This document shows, one piece after another, positions 15,414 through 23,974 of a stretch of DNA of 64,000 nucleotides. This stretch comes from Pseudomonas sp. LD120 (GTDB lineage: Bacteria; Pseudomonadota; Gammaproteobacteria; Pseudomonadales; Pseudomonadaceae), in contig NZ_WVHL01000005.1 of assembly GCF_009861525.1 (NCBI RefSeq), forward strand, positions 1,550,001 to 1,614,000. Direction: 5' to 3'. Position numbers and translations under genes: made by a program. Under the pieces are notes generated by a model that saw nothing but the letters and a program-made list of their open reading frames with translations, was not told the DNA's origin and searched no databases. The number at the start of each line of letters is the position of its first letter. Position 1 is the stretch's first letter.

Positions 15414-16532
15414 TCAGTTGACTTTGCTTGCTTCTCTGGTGCGTTGGGGGGGCTTGGCTTGAGCTCTGGATCCGTTCTCTGGCAGGTTGATGAAGTCGAT
15501 CAGTTCGCGCAAACGGCCGTTGTCTCGGGCGTTGAAGGCGAATGACAGTCGTGCCAAATGGCTGAACTGGCTTTCATCGTGTTCCTCTCCACTGTAGGCA
15601 TCTTGCTGAAATCGGCCGCTAAGGCATAGATCGGCGAATGCGCTCTGCATGTGTTCCAGCGCCTGTTCATTCAGGCAGTGGTTCATTCGGATGACGAACT
15701 GTTGCTTCAGCCAGCGGCTGGAGTGGAAGTTCGCATAAAACTGCTGGATCTCTTTCACTGCGTCCTCAACGCTGTGCACCAGACGTACCAATTTCATGTC
15801 ACTGGGCAGAATGTAGCGATTGGCCTCCAACTGGTTATGGATGAAGTCCAAGGCGCCTTGCCAGAACTGCCCGCCCGGTACGTCCAATAGCACCACTGGT
15901 ACCAATGGGCTTTTGCCAGTTTGAATCAGGGTCAGTACTTCCAGGGCTTCATCGAGGGTGCCAAAACCACCCGGGCAGAGCACCAGGGCATCGGCTTCCT
16001 TGACGAAGAACAGCTTGCGGGTGAAGAAAAAGTGGAACGACAGCAGATTTTCTGTGCCGCCCACTGTTGGGTTGGCATGCTGCTCGAAGGGCAGGGTGAT
16101 ATTGAAGCCTAGGCTGTGTTCTAGACCTGCGCCGTCATGGGCGGCGGCCATGATGCCGCCACCGGCACCGGTGATCACCATCAGATCGGAGCGGGCGAGG
16201 GCGGCTCCCAGTTCTTTGGCCATGGCATACAGGGGATGTTCGCTGGGGGTTCGGGCTGAGCCAAAAACCGTCACTTTACGCCGGCCCTTGAATTGCTCCA
16301 GTACTCGGAAGGCGTGCTCCAGCTCCCGTAGCGCTTGCAAGCTGATCTTGGCATTCCAGCGGTTGAGGTCGTCTTCGGCCATGCGCAGAACGGTGAGCAT
16401 CATGTCGCGATAAAGGGGGAGGTTTGGGCTGTTGGGAGCGATCAGTTGGAGTTGTTCCTCAACCTGCTTTGCGAGGTCGGCGCCGTTGTTTTGAAAATGA
16501 CGGGTTAACAGTTCATTCGATTGGTAAGGCAT
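15414..16532 (-). CDS. LOG family Rossmann-fold protein (TIGR00730 type, long form)
   Basis: 372 residues. The central domain (~85-280) has the nucleotide-binding VTVFGSART strand, ITGAGGGIMAAAHDGA and the family hallmark PGGFGTLDEALEVLT. LOG proteins are phosphoribohydrolases that split nucleoside monophosphates (cytokinin riboside phosphates in plants, purine/pyrimidine nucleotides for bacterial PpnN). N- and C-terminal helical extensions make it longer than minimal LOG proteins (~200 residues) and closer to PpnN. Convergent with recX, with only 33 bp between stops. Confidence 0.85.
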   Translation of the reverse strand: MPYQSNELLTRHFQNNGADLAKQVEEQLQLIAPNSPNLPLYRDMMLTVLRMAEDDLNRWNAKISLQALRELEHAFRVLEQFKGRRKVTVFGSARTPSEHPLYAMAKELGAALARSDLMVITGAGGGIMAAAHDGAGLEHSLGFNITLPFEQHANPTVGGTENLLSFHFFFTRKLFFVKEADALVLCPGGFGTLDEALEVLTLIQTGKSPLVPVVLLDVPGGQFWQGALDFIHNQLEANRYILPSDMKLVRLVHSVEDAVKEIQQFYANFHSSRWLKQQFVIRMNHCLNEQALEHMQSAFADLCLSGRFQQDAYSGEEHDESQFSHLARLSFAFNARDNGRLRELIDFINLPENGSRAQAKPPQRTREASKVN

Positions 16533-16985
16533 TCAACTTCTCCTTCTGCACAGAACCTTGTGCACGGCCGAGAGATTCGAGTGTGCCACGACACCGCCGG
16601 TGTCGTTACTGGCTCAGCTCAGCGCGTGAGCAACGTGCCTGACTCGATCACCGCCGATATCCACGGTGTGGTGTTCGATCATCCAGAGCGGTTCTGCTTT
16701 CCTTTATTGAAGAAAATATTCGCACTGCAAGACAGGATGGACGACCTCCTGAACCGCCCGTGGGCAATCAATGGGAACCTTTGGACATGAGCTGATCATG
16801 GGCGCATCAAGTCTTGGCTGGCAACCGCTTGTTGCTGAATGCCCTGGACGCGACACCGCTCGTCAGAACGCCTAGCGTGGGTCTGCCGCTCTGATTTACT
16901 CAATTACAGCGTGAGCTCAAGAGTGCATCCGGGATAGGGTGTGCGGGGCTCTTGTCGGCGTGAGCCGAGGGCATGGAGGCGATGG
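16533..16985. other. Intergenic stretch without a convincing gene
   Basis: It should hold the promoter of the LOG gene. One plus-strand open frame ends at ~16790 (HGVVFDHPERFCFPLLKKIF), but it has no ribosome-binding site and no family I recognise. I could not assign it. Confidence 0.4.
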
Positions 16986-17180
16986 ATGACCACTGTCGTG
17001 CTGGAAATTGATTTGCAGCTTTATCAGCTCTTGCAGGCCGCTGCCGCAGCCAATCATTTGAGTCTGGAGCAGGAGTGCTTGCGGCGGTTGAAGGGTGAGG
17101 CGCGGCAATCGCGTTACCTGCAGGCCCTGGTCGCTGAGTTGCGCGCCGACGATCAGCAGAGGCGCGCAGCCCGATCATGA
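16986..17180 (+). CDS. Small hypothetical protein
   Basis: 64 residues starting at ATG 16986, with GGAGG 6 bp upstream; an ATG 4 bp earlier is out of frame. The sequence (VVLEIDLQLYQLLQAAAAAN...LSLEQECLRRLKGEAR) suggests one beta strand followed by two helices. The general shape is that of ribbon-helix-helix/antitoxin-like small proteins, but no firm family match is visible. Its stop is directly adjacent to the stop of the convergent PA3611-like gene. No partner toxin gene is seen beside it. Confidence 0.55.
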   Translation: MTTVVLEIDLQLYQLLQAAAAANHLSLEQECLRRLKGEARQSRYLQALVAELRADDQQRRAARS

Positions 17181-17606
17181 TCACTTTTTCTTTTGCACGC
17201 TCTGTGCAGGGCAGTCCGATTCCTTGAACCGTGCCGAGGCGACTGGTCGATTGGTGCGGTTTTCGGTGAATTCGTAGCGCATGACCGCGCCCTTGGCCAT
17301 CAACTTGCGGTAGTTGGGATTGCGACAAACGCTGGCGCCCAGTTGCAGATAGACTGCTTTGGGATTAGCGCGCATTTGCTCGGCATGGCCAGCCTGAACG
17401 CTGAGGTGGTTGATCAGCTCTTTGCCTTCAACGGTATACCCCTGGTCGAGAATGTTCTCGTTGACTTCCCGTGGAGTGCCGACATTGCTCTGCGCTGCGA
17501 CCTTCTCCAGCATTTTGCTCAGCTCGAACTCTTGCAAAGATGCGGCCTGGGCACCGAGGGGCAGGGCCAGCAGAAGGGCGACGGTAGGGATGGTAAAGCG
17601 CAACAT
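17181..17606 (-). CDS. Secreted PA3611-like protein (putative quorum-sensing-regulated virulence factor family)
   Basis: 141 residues from the ATG at 17606, preceded by CAGGAGAG; six extra residues upstream lack this spacing. The signal peptide is LRFTIPTVALLLALPLGAQA. The mature protein is helical with two Cys (SVCRNPNYR and ESDCPAQ), likely disulfide-bonded, and a Lys-rich end. It matches my recollection of P. aeruginosa PA3611, also near recA. The family name reflects quorum regulation in that species; its molecular function is not known. Confidence 0.7.
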   Translation of the reverse strand: MLRFTIPTVALLLALPLGAQAASLQEFELSKMLEKVAAQSNVGTPREVNENILDQGYTVEGKELINHLSVQAGHAEQMRANPKAVYLQLGASVCRNPNYRKLMAKGAVMRYEFTENRTNRPVASARFKESDCPAQSVQKKK

Positions 17607-17797
17607 GAAACTCTCCTGATGCAATGACTGATGCTTCGACCTGTCGCTCGACTGTGCGTTCAGTGGCGACGAATTATAGGATGAGTGCCAGTAAGGCGGT
17701 ACAGGTTTGAACAGATAGCTCTGATAAACTTGTCCGACTTTTTACCCTTTCGAGTTTTTTTCGTGTCGATTCCTGTCCTTTGCCGGTGTGATCAGCG

Positions 17798-18508
17798 ATG
17801 AGCCATGCGGTATCCCGTCTACGTGATCTGCGCATGGCTCGTGCGGTCAAACCCTTTTTCGCACGGGGCTCACGGGCTGAGCGCTGCCCGCGTTGCCGAG
17901 TGATTCCAAGTCATTGCCTGTGTGCCTGGCGGCCCAAGGTCAGCGCCGAGTCGGCCATGTGCTTGGTGATGCACGATGTGGAGCCGCTCAAACCGAGTAA
18001 TACCGGTTGGTTGATCGCTGATGTGATTGCTGATACCTGGGCGTTTCACTGGTCCCGCACCGAGGTGGATCCACAATTGCTGGTCTTGCTGGCCGATCCG
18101 CAGTGGCAGCCCTATATCGTGTTTCCGGGGGAGTTCGTGGCCCCCGAGCGGGTGGTCAGCGAGGTCAGGTTGGAGGAAGGCAAGCGTCCGTTGTTCATTC
18201 TGCTGGACGCCACCTGGAGTGAAGCGCGCAAGATGTTTCGCAAGAGCCCCTACCTTGAGCACTTGCCGGTATTGAGCCTGTCGCCCGAAAAACTCTCGCG
18301 TTACAAGCTGCGCCGCTCCAAGCGCGACGATCACTTCTGCACCGCTGAGGTGGCGGCTCTGTGCCTGGAGCTAGCGGGAGACGAGCAGACCAGCCAGGTG
18401 CTGGATGCCTACCTTGATGTGTTCAGCGCCCATTACTTGTCGGCCAAGTTTCAGAAGGCCATCGATCCGCACGACGAGGTGCATTCCCGGCTCAGGCCTT
18501 TTGTGTAG
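17798..18508 (+). CDS. DTW-domain tRNA-uridine aminocarboxypropyltransferase (TapT-like)
   Basis: 236 residues. An N-terminal zinc-site Cys cluster (ERCPRCRVIPSHCLC) is followed by NTGWLIADVI and the LLDATWSEARKMFRKSPYLE motif, where D-x-T-W gives the family its name. The enzyme transfers the aminocarboxypropyl group of S-adenosylmethionine to uridine-47 of tRNA (acp3U). The C-terminal SRYKLRRSKRDDHFCTAEV is also conserved. Its 3' end overlaps the convergent exporter gene by 17 bp. Confidence 0.85.
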   Translation: MSHAVSRLRDLRMARAVKPFFARGSRAERCPRCRVIPSHCLCAWRPKVSAESAMCLVMHDVEPLKPSNTGWLIADVIADTWAFHWSRTEVDPQLLVLLADPQWQPYIVFPGEFVAPERVVSEVRLEEGKRPLFILLDATWSEARKMFRKSPYLEHLPVLSLSPEKLSRYKLRRSKRDDHFCTAEVAALCLELAGDEQTSQVLDAYLDVFSAHYLSAKFQKAIDPHDEVHSRLRPFV

Positions 18509-19397
18509 CGGTGGCAAGTATTTGGGGCTTCTGTGGCCATAACTGGGCCACCAGCATGCCGCAGAGCATCAGTGCACAGCCAAAGTAGCCGCGGGTTTGC
18601 AACGATTCGTCGAGCAACCAAGCCCCGGCGATGGCGGCGAAAACCGCTTCAAGAGACAGAATGATCGCTGCGTGGGAGGCGATCGCATCCTTCTGGGCAA
18701 TGACTTGCAGGGTGTAGCCAATGCCGACAGCGATCACACCGCCGTATACAATGGCCGGACCTGCGTCAATCATCGCGTCCCAATGAATGGGTTCTAGCCA
18801 AAGCGCCAGCATCAGGCTGACCACCGAGCAGGTGGCAAATTGCAAGAAGGCCAGGCGAATCGGGTCATGCCGGCTGGCGAATACGCCCACCAAAATGACA
18901 TGGGCGCCCCAGACAAAGGCGCCAATCAGTTGCAGCCAATCGCCCGAGGCGACCTGAAAATGGTCGCCAACGCTGAGCAGAAACATGCCCATTACGGCCA
19001 GCATGGCGCCGAGCCAGGTGCCCAGGCCCGTCTTGTGGCCAATTAACAGGCCCAGCAACGGCACTACAATGACGTAGAGTCCGGTAATGAAGCCCGCATT
19101 GGTCACGCTGGTGAACATCAGCCCGACTTGCTGCAGGTTGATTCCCAGAGCGAGGGTCAGGCCCATGATCACGCCGCCCAGCAGCAGACCGCGATTGAGC
19201 AAGGGTTCGGGTTGCCGGTCAGCTGTTCTGCGCAGCACCAGGGGTAATAGACAGAGCGAGCCAAGGGCGAAGCGCAGGCCGGAGTAGAGGAAGGGGCCGA
19301 TATGGTCCATGCCCGAGGTTTGCGCGACAAACGCCGAACCCCAGATCACAGCGGTGATCAGCATCAGAACATCGGCGCGCAAGGCTGGGCTTCGCAT
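18492..19397 (-). CDS. DMT superfamily exporter (EamA domains)
   Basis: 301 residues with about ten hydrophobic segments in two EamA repeats. The first contains AVIWGSAFVAQTSGMDHIGPF and the second ends LSLEAVFAAIAGAWLLDESL, both typical. Members export amino acids or other metabolites; substrate cannot be told from sequence. The plus-strand gap to erdR (19398-19635) carries a GC hairpin TGGCGCC-GTTTAG-GGCGCCA near 19475 without a T tract. Confidence 0.85.
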   Translation of the reverse strand: MRSPALRADVLMLITAVIWGSAFVAQTSGMDHIGPFLYSGLRFALGSLCLLPLVLRRTADRQPEPLLNRGLLLGGVIMGLTLALGINLQQVGLMFTSVTNAGFITGLYVIVVPLLGLLIGHKTGLGTWLGAMLAVMGMFLLSVGDHFQVASGDWLQLIGAFVWGAHVILVGVFASRHDPIRLAFLQFATCSVVSLMLALWLEPIHWDAMIDAGPAIVYGGVIAVGIGYTLQVIAQKDAIASHAAIILSLEAVFAAIAGAWLLDESLQTRGYFGCALMLCGMLVAQLWPQKPQILATATQKA

Positions 19398-19635
19398 GAT
19401 GGCTCTCTTATTTAGTTAGCTCGCTAAGATGCCGCAAAGCTTCAAGCTTGACCACCCCGGCTTCGCTGGGCATGCTTGGCGCCGTTTAGGGCGCCAGCGC
19501 TGTTTGAACCGTCGTTTGGCTCAGGCTTTTCGCAGTGTTCGTGCTCTTGGGGTGTCGCATTCTGGCGAGCACCTGTGTTGCTTTGGTGAGGATTGAATGC
19601 ATCAGTCCTGCCATGAAAACAGGATCATTTGAATA

Positions 19636-20286
19636 ATGGCCACATACGAAATCCTGATTGCCGATGACCATCCGCTTTTTCGCACGGCACTGCATCAAGC
19701 CGTCACGCTGGGCCTTGGGCCCGACGTGCGTTTGGTAGAAGTGGCCAGCATCGCCGAACTGGAAACCCGCCTCACTGAAAAAGCCGACTGGGACCTGGTC
19801 CTGCTAGACCTGAACATGCCCGGTGCTTATGGTTTTTCCGGCCTGGTGCTGTTGCGCGGGCAATACCCGCAAATTCCGGTGGTGATGGTATCGGCGCAGG
19901 AAGAAGCCTCTGTAATGGTTCGCTCCCGTGAGTTCGGGGCCAGCGGTTTTATTCCCAAGTCCAGCTCCATGGACGTCATTCAAAATGCCGTGCGCAGTGT
20001 GCTCGATGGTGATGTCTGGTGGCCGCCGCAAGCCTTCGAGGAAGTCAGTGTCTCGGCGGAAGCCAAGGCCGCCAGTGAAGGCTTGGCAAGTCTCACGCCG
20101 CAGCAGTTCCGAGTCTTGACCATGGTCTGTGAGGGCTTGCTGAATAAACAGATCGCTTATGAACTGAGTGTTTCCGAAGCCACGATCAAGGCCCATGTGA
20201 CGGCAATCTTCCGTAAGCTCGGCGTTCGCACCCGTACCCAGGCGGCTTTGCTCTTGCAACAACTTGAGTCAATTTCCAGCCATTGA
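19636..20286 (+). CDS. erdR: LuxR-type response regulator ErdR
   Basis: 216 residues: an N-terminal receiver (ILIADDHPLFRTAL acidic pair; phosphorylatable Asp in WDLVLLDLNMPG; IPVVMVSA; Lys in GFIPKSS) and a C-terminal NarL/LuxR helix-turn-helix (LTPQQFRVLTMVCEGLLNKQIAYEL...KAHVTAIFRKLGVRTRTQA). It matches ErdR of pseudomonads, which activates acetyl-CoA synthetase and controls ethanol/acetate metabolism. The cognate kinase is not adjacent. Followed by dgkA in the same direction. Confidence 0.85.
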   Translation: MATYEILIADDHPLFRTALHQAVTLGLGPDVRLVEVASIAELETRLTEKADWDLVLLDLNMPGAYGFSGLVLLRGQYPQIPVVMVSAQEEASVMVRSREFGASGFIPKSSSMDVIQNAVRSVLDGDVWWPPQAFEEVSVSAEAKAASEGLASLTPQQFRVLTMVCEGLLNKQIAYELSVSEATIKAHVTAIFRKLGVRTRTQAALLLQQLESISSH

Positions 20287-20360
20287 TCGGCTGCTTATTC
20301 ACGCTTTTTTGACTTTGGTTGAACTAGCTTCCTCACTTCTTTTCTTCAGTTGCCCAGCTT

Positions 20361-20723
20361 ATGTCGCCTTTCAAGGGTCAAACCGGTCTTAAACGTATCC
20401 TTAACGCCGCCGGCTATTCGTTCGATGGCTTGCGTGCCGCCTTTACTGGCGAGGCGGCTTTTCGTCAGTTGGTGCTGCTCAATGTGATCCTGATTCCCCT
20501 GAGTTTTCTGCTCAGCGTCAGTCGGATCGAGCGCGCGCTGCTGATTGCCGTGTGCCTGCTGGCATTGATCGTCGAGCTGCTCAACTCGGCGGTGGAAGCT
20601 GCGATCGACCGGATCTCCCTCGATCGCCACCCCTTGTCGAAAAATGCCAAGGACATGGGCAGCGCGGCGCAGTTCGTCGCCCTGAGCATGATCAGCATCG
20701 TCTGGGCAGTCATCCTTATCTAG
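20361..20723 (+). CDS. dgkA: Diacylglycerol kinase
   Basis: 120 residues, the size of bacterial integral-membrane DgkA. FRQLVLLNVILIPLSFLL, ALLIAVCLLALIVELLNSAVEAAIDRISL and QFVALSMISIVWAVIL give three membrane helices. The ELLNSAVEAAIDR and KNAKDMGSAA motifs are catalytic. It phosphorylates diacylglycerol left from membrane-derived oligosaccharide and LPS modification, returning it to phospholipid synthesis. Stop-to-stop gap to the convergent finR is 5 bp. Confidence 0.95.
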   Translation: MSPFKGQTGLKRILNAAGYSFDGLRAAFTGEAAFRQLVLLNVILIPLSFLLSVSRIERALLIAVCLLALIVELLNSAVEAAIDRISLDRHPLSKNAKDMGSAAQFVALSMISIVWAVILI

Positions 20724-20728
20724 GAAGC

Positions 20729-21655
20729 CTAGGGAATGCTCGGCAGGACGATTTCATCGCTGCGTCGTACCCCTGCGGTAAAGGAGCGGCACAGTTCGAG
20801 AAATTCGCGCATGGCCGAAGTCTGGTACTTCTGTTTGTGCCAGATGAAATAGAACTGCCGGGCCAGGTCCAGGCCCGGCGTCTCCACCGGCACCAGGCTG
20901 CCGCGACGAAAGGCATCGCGCAGGGCCAGCCGGGAGATGCAGCCAATCCCCAATCCCGACTCCACCGCGCGCTTAATGGCTTCGGTGTGTTCCAGTTCCA
21001 GGCGAATGTTCAGCGCGCTGCGATGGTGGCGCATGGCTTGATCGAAGGTCAGGCGCGTGCCAGAACCTTGTTCACGCAGAATCCAGGCTTCATGGGTCAG
21101 TTCTTCCATGGTGGCGTGGCCGCGCTTGGCCAGCGGATGCTGGGGCGCGCAGAACACCACCAGTTCGTCCTCGACCCACGTTTGTACCTCGATGTCCGGG
21201 TGGCTGCAGTCGCCTTCAATTAGACCCAGATCAATTTCGTAATGGGCCACCTGCTGCACGATATGTGCAGTGTTTTGCACATGGAGCTTCACCTGGCTTT
21301 CCGGGTGTACCTGCATGAAACTGCCGATCAGCAGGGTCGCCAGGTAGTTGCCGATGGTCAGGGTCGCGCCCACCGACAGCGAGCCGAAGCCGGACTTGCC
21401 GTTGAGCAGGTCTTCGATCTCTTTGGCCTGGTCCAGCAGGGCCACCGCTTGTGGCAAAAGCTGTTTGCCCAGGGCGTTGAGGCTCAGGCGCTTGCCGGCG
21501 CGATCAAACAGCTGACAGCTGGATTGGCGCTCAAGTTCGGTGATTGAGGTGCTGGCCGCGGATTGCGACAGGGCCAGAAGCCCGGCAGCACGAGAAACGC
21601 TCTCTTGCTGGGCGACGGCGACGAAGACTTGCAGTTGACGGAGAGTAAATCGCAT
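20729..21655 (-). CDS. finR: LysR-type regulator FinR
   Basis: 308 residues from ATG 21655 (MRFTLRQLQVFVAVAQQESV). The N-terminal winged helix-turn-helix (SRAAGLLALSQSAASTSITELE) precedes a periplasmic-binding-like effector domain. It is divergent from fpr, the layout known for FinR of P. putida, which activates fpr under superoxide and also influences sulfur assimilation. A GATAA-CCC-TTATC dyad (21668-21680) in the shared 119-bp gap is a candidate binding site. Confidence 0.88.
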   Translation of the reverse strand: MRFTLRQLQVFVAVAQQESVSRAAGLLALSQSAASTSITELERQSSCQLFDRAGKRLSLNALGKQLLPQAVALLDQAKEIEDLLNGKSGFGSLSVGATLTIGNYLATLLIGSFMQVHPESQVKLHVQNTAHIVQQVAHYEIDLGLIEGDCSHPDIEVQTWVEDELVVFCAPQHPLAKRGHATMEELTHEAWILREQGSGTRLTFDQAMRHHRSALNIRLELEHTEAIKRAVESGLGIGCISRLALRDAFRRGSLVPVETPGLDLARQFYFIWHKQKYQTSAMREFLELCRSFTAGVRRSDEIVLPSIP

Positions 21656-21667
21656 ATCGATATAACC

Positions 21668-21680
21668 GATAACCCTTATC
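21668..21680. promoter_or_regulatory. Candidate FinR operator (inverted repeat)
   Basis: GATAA-CCC-TTATC lies 13 bp upstream of the presumed fpr -35 element and close to the finR start, as expected for a site serving both genes. This is a positional inference. Confidence 0.4.
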
Positions 21681-21692
21681 TTAATAATCCAG

Positions 21693-21721
21693 TTAACAGA
21701 TATTGTCGCCGCCATTAGAAT
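21693..21721 (+). promoter_or_regulatory. Probable fpr promoter
   Basis: TTAACA (21693-21698) and TAGAAT (21716-21721) separated by 17 bp. This would give a leader of about 45 nt before the fpr ATG. Confidence 0.6.
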
Positions 21722-21774
21722 GCTGTGCAATTGCGCTCATGGTCAGCGCAGGCAATTTCTAGGAGCCCCCGTAC

Positions 21775-22554
21775 ATGAGCAACATGAACCACGAGCGTGT
21801 CCTCAGTGTTCATCACTGGAATGACACTCTGTTCAGCTTCAAGTGCACCCGTGATCCGGGTCTGCGCTTCGAGAACGGTCAGTTCGTGATGATCGGCCTG
21901 CAACAGCCCAATGGCCGTCCGCTTATGCGTGCCTATTCCATTGCCAGCCCGAACTGGGAAGAGCATCTCGAATTCTTCAGCATCAAGGTTCCAGACGGTC
22001 CGTTGACTTCCCAACTGCAGCATCTGAAGGAAGGCGACGAGATCATCATCAGCAAGAAGCCAACCGGTACCCTGGTACTGGATGACTTGAAGCCGGGCAA
22101 GCACCTGTACCTGCTCAGCACTGGCACCGGCCTGGCGCCGTTCATGAGCGTGATCCAGGATCCGGAAACCTACGAGCGTTTCGAAAAAGTGATCCTGTGC
22201 CACGGCGTCCGCTACGTCAACGAAGTCGCCTACCGCGAATTCATCACCGAGCACCTGCCGCAGAACGAGTTCTTCGGCGAAGCGCTGCGTGAAAAGTTGA
22301 TCTACTACCCCACCGTGACCCGCGAGCCGTTCGAGAACGAAGGCCGTCTCACCGACCTGATGCGCAGCGGCAAGCTGTTCCGCGACATCGGTCTGCCACC
22401 GATCAACCCGCAGGACGACCGCGCCATGCTGTGTGGCAGCCCGAGCATGCTGGAAGAAACCAGCGAAGTGCTCAACAGCTTCGGCCTGACCGTTTCGCCG
22501 CGCATGCGCGAACCGGGTGACTACCTGATCGAGCGCGCCTTCGTCGAGAAGTAG
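21775..22554 (+). CDS. fpr: Ferredoxin/flavodoxin-NADP+ reductase
   Basis: 259 residues, the bacterial FPR subclass length. FAD-binding RAYSIASPNWEEHLEFFSIK (R-x-Y-S), then the NADP-binding LLSTGTGLAPFMSVI and MLCGSPSMLEETSEVL, and the C-terminal IERAFVEK. The end Val-Glu-Lys extension is typical of this subclass. It exchanges electrons between NADPH and ferredoxin or flavodoxin and is part of the oxidative stress response. TAGGAG precedes the ATG; FinR is expected to activate it. Confidence 0.96.
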   Translation: MSNMNHERVLSVHHWNDTLFSFKCTRDPGLRFENGQFVMIGLQQPNGRPLMRAYSIASPNWEEHLEFFSIKVPDGPLTSQLQHLKEGDEIIISKKPTGTLVLDDLKPGKHLYLLSTGTGLAPFMSVIQDPETYERFEKVILCHGVRYVNEVAYREFITEHLPQNEFFGEALREKLIYYPTVTREPFENEGRLTDLMRSGKLFRDIGLPPINPQDDRAMLCGSPSMLEETSEVLNSFGLTVSPRMREPGDYLIERAFVEK

Positions 22555-22555
22555 C

Positions 22556-22578
22556 AGCGAGCTTGCTCGCGAAGACCG
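22556..22578. repeat. REP element
   Basis: CAGCGAGCTTGCTCGCGAAG contains the Pseudomonas REP core GCGAGCTTGCTCGC just after the fpr stop. Confidence 0.75.
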
Positions 22579-22623
22579 CCCAAGCAGCGCATTCGCGCTG
22601 ATTGGGCACGATCTCCCGAACGC

Positions 22624-22664
22624 AAAAAAGCCCGCGTTGCCTGTCAAGGCAACGCGGGCTTTTT
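22624..22664. terminator. Bidirectional intrinsic terminator (fpr / trmO)
   Basis: AAAAAAGCCCGCGTTGCC (22624-22641) pairs with GGCAACGCGGGCTTTTT (22648-22664). Poly-A and poly-T arms allow use by both convergent genes. Confidence 0.92.
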
Positions 22665-22676
22665 CGTTTCCGCGGT

Positions 22677-23372
22677 TCAGCCCGCCGGGACCACTTCCAG
22701 CACCCGGATCAGCCCCGGCTCGGGGTAATGCCAGCGCACGTCCAGGTCCCAGAACTGCGCGCCGTATTCCCGCTCGGCAGTGGGCACCTGATAGGCCGGG
22801 CGCGGATCCTGGGCCAGGCATTGCTCGATCAGCTCCACCAGGGGCTCCTGAAGGCGCTGAGCATGGATCTGCGCCTGTTGCAGGGCAATGTCCTGCCACT
22901 GCACCGGAATAATCCCTGGCGCGGCACTGGCGATGTCATTACTCGCTGTAGGAATGATGTCGGCGTAAGGCACGTAGGGCTTGATATCGAGGATTGGCGT
23001 GCCGTCCAGCAGGTCGATGCCGGAGATCCACAGACGGTTGGCCTCGACTTTATCCAGCTTGACCACCGACTGGCCGATGCCGTTGGGTCTGTGGGTGGCG
23101 CGGGTGGCAAAGACCCCCATGGACTTGTTGCCACCCAGGCGCGGCGGGCGCACCTTGAGCCGCGGCTTGTCCTCCAGGGCCTGGTGAAACAGGAACAGCA
23201 GCCAGACATGACTGACCTGCTCCAGCCCTTGCACCGCATCACCCTGATCGAAGGGTGCCACCAGCTCCAATACGCCGCGAGCAGCCGGGGCCAGTTGCGG
23301 TTGGCGCGGGATGGCGAACTTCTCCTTGAAGCAGGAGCGCACGAAGCCGATGGGGGAAACGCTGTAGGTCAT
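22677..23372 (-). CDS. trmO: tRNA (N6-threonylcarbamoyladenosine(37)-N6)-methyltransferase TrmO
   Basis: 231 residues. The TrmO/TsaA barrel is seen in SVSPIGFVRSCFKEKFAIPRQP, LEQVSHVWLLFLFHQ, KVRPPRLGGNKSMGVFATR and THRPNGIGQSVVKL, and DLLDGTPILDIKPYVPYAD closes the S-adenosylmethionine site. It methylates t6A37 in tRNA-Thr to m6t6A. The C-terminal part with YGAQFWDLDVRWHY is also conserved in gamma-proteobacteria. The promoter side carries AAGCT-rich repeats. Confidence 0.92.
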   Translation of the reverse strand: MTYSVSPIGFVRSCFKEKFAIPRQPQLAPAARGVLELVAPFDQGDAVQGLEQVSHVWLLFLFHQALEDKPRLKVRPPRLGGNKSMGVFATRATHRPNGIGQSVVKLDKVEANRLWISGIDLLDGTPILDIKPYVPYADIIPTASNDIASAAPGIIPVQWQDIALQQAQIHAQRLQEPLVELIEQCLAQDPRPAYQVPTAEREYGAQFWDLDVRWHYPEPGLIRVLEVVPAG

Positions 23373-23381
23373 TTGGCAAGC

Positions 23382-23455
23382 CTCAAGCTTTGAGCTACAA
23401 GCCGCAAGCTACAAGCTTTGAACGTGCAGCTTGAAGCTTGCAGCTGCCTTAAGCT
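23382..23455. repeat. CAAGCT/AGCTTG-rich intergenic repeat
   Basis: Multiple interleaved copies of CAAGCT, GAGCTACAAG and GCAGCTTG in 74 bp between trmO and the DUF1456 gene, reaching slightly into the latter's 3' end. It is a low-complexity type often seen between Pseudomonas genes. Confidence 0.6.
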
Positions 23456-23910
23456 CTAACCCGTAGGGTCAGGCCCTTGAGGAAGTTGCGCAGCAACTGG
23501 TCGCCGCAGGGGCGGTAGTTGGTGTGGCCGAACTTGCGAAACAGTGCACTCAGCTCAGGCTTGGACACCGGGAAGTCGGCGGCCTTGAGCACGGCGTGCA
23601 TGTCGTCTTCCTTGAGCTCGAAGGCCACCCGCAGCTTCTTCAGGATGATGTTGTTGGTCACCGGCAGTTCGATCGGCAGCGGCGGACGGCTTTCATCCTT
23701 ACCGCGCTTGAAGATCACCAGGCCGTCGAGAAAGTGCGCCATGACTTCGTCCGGGCAGTGCACGAAGCCTTCTTCCTCGTCCTTCTTCAGGTAGCTGACG
23801 ATGTCGTCCAGGCTGACCTTGAAGCCGGTGAGCTTGATGATTTCGATGACCTTCTTGTCGCTGATATCGAGCATGTAGCGCACGCTGCGCAGTACATCGT
23901 TATGAATCAT
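23449..23910 (-). CDS. DUF1456 family protein (YehS-like)
   Basis: 153 residues from the ATG at 23910. It consists of two DUF1456 repeats, IHNDVLRSVRYMLDISDKKV and TNNIILKKLRVAFELKEDDM, each followed by a helical half (DIVSYLKKDEEEGF; ELSALFRKFGHTNY). The domain is widespread and resembles a duplicated helix-turn-helix-like unit, but its function is unknown. It is the last gene of a run of three co-oriented genes (GNAT, RsuA-like, DUF1456). Confidence 0.88.
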   Translation of the reverse strand: MIHNDVLRSVRYMLDISDKKVIEIIKLTGFKVSLDDIVSYLKKDEEEGFVHCPDEVMAHFLDGLVIFKRGKDESRPPLPIELPVTNNIILKKLRVAFELKEDDMHAVLKAADFPVSKPELSALFRKFGHTNYRPCGDQLLRNFLKGLTLRVRA

Positions 23911-23974
23911 GGTTACAGTCCTGATCAATGCGCGTTGAGCGCCGCGCCAGGGCGCGGCGTCTGAAGGGGGTGGC

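Noticed and set aside
16521..16790. Open frame between the LOG gene and the small 64-residue gene
   Set aside because: No ribosome-binding site, starts inside the opposite gene, and no recognisable domain.
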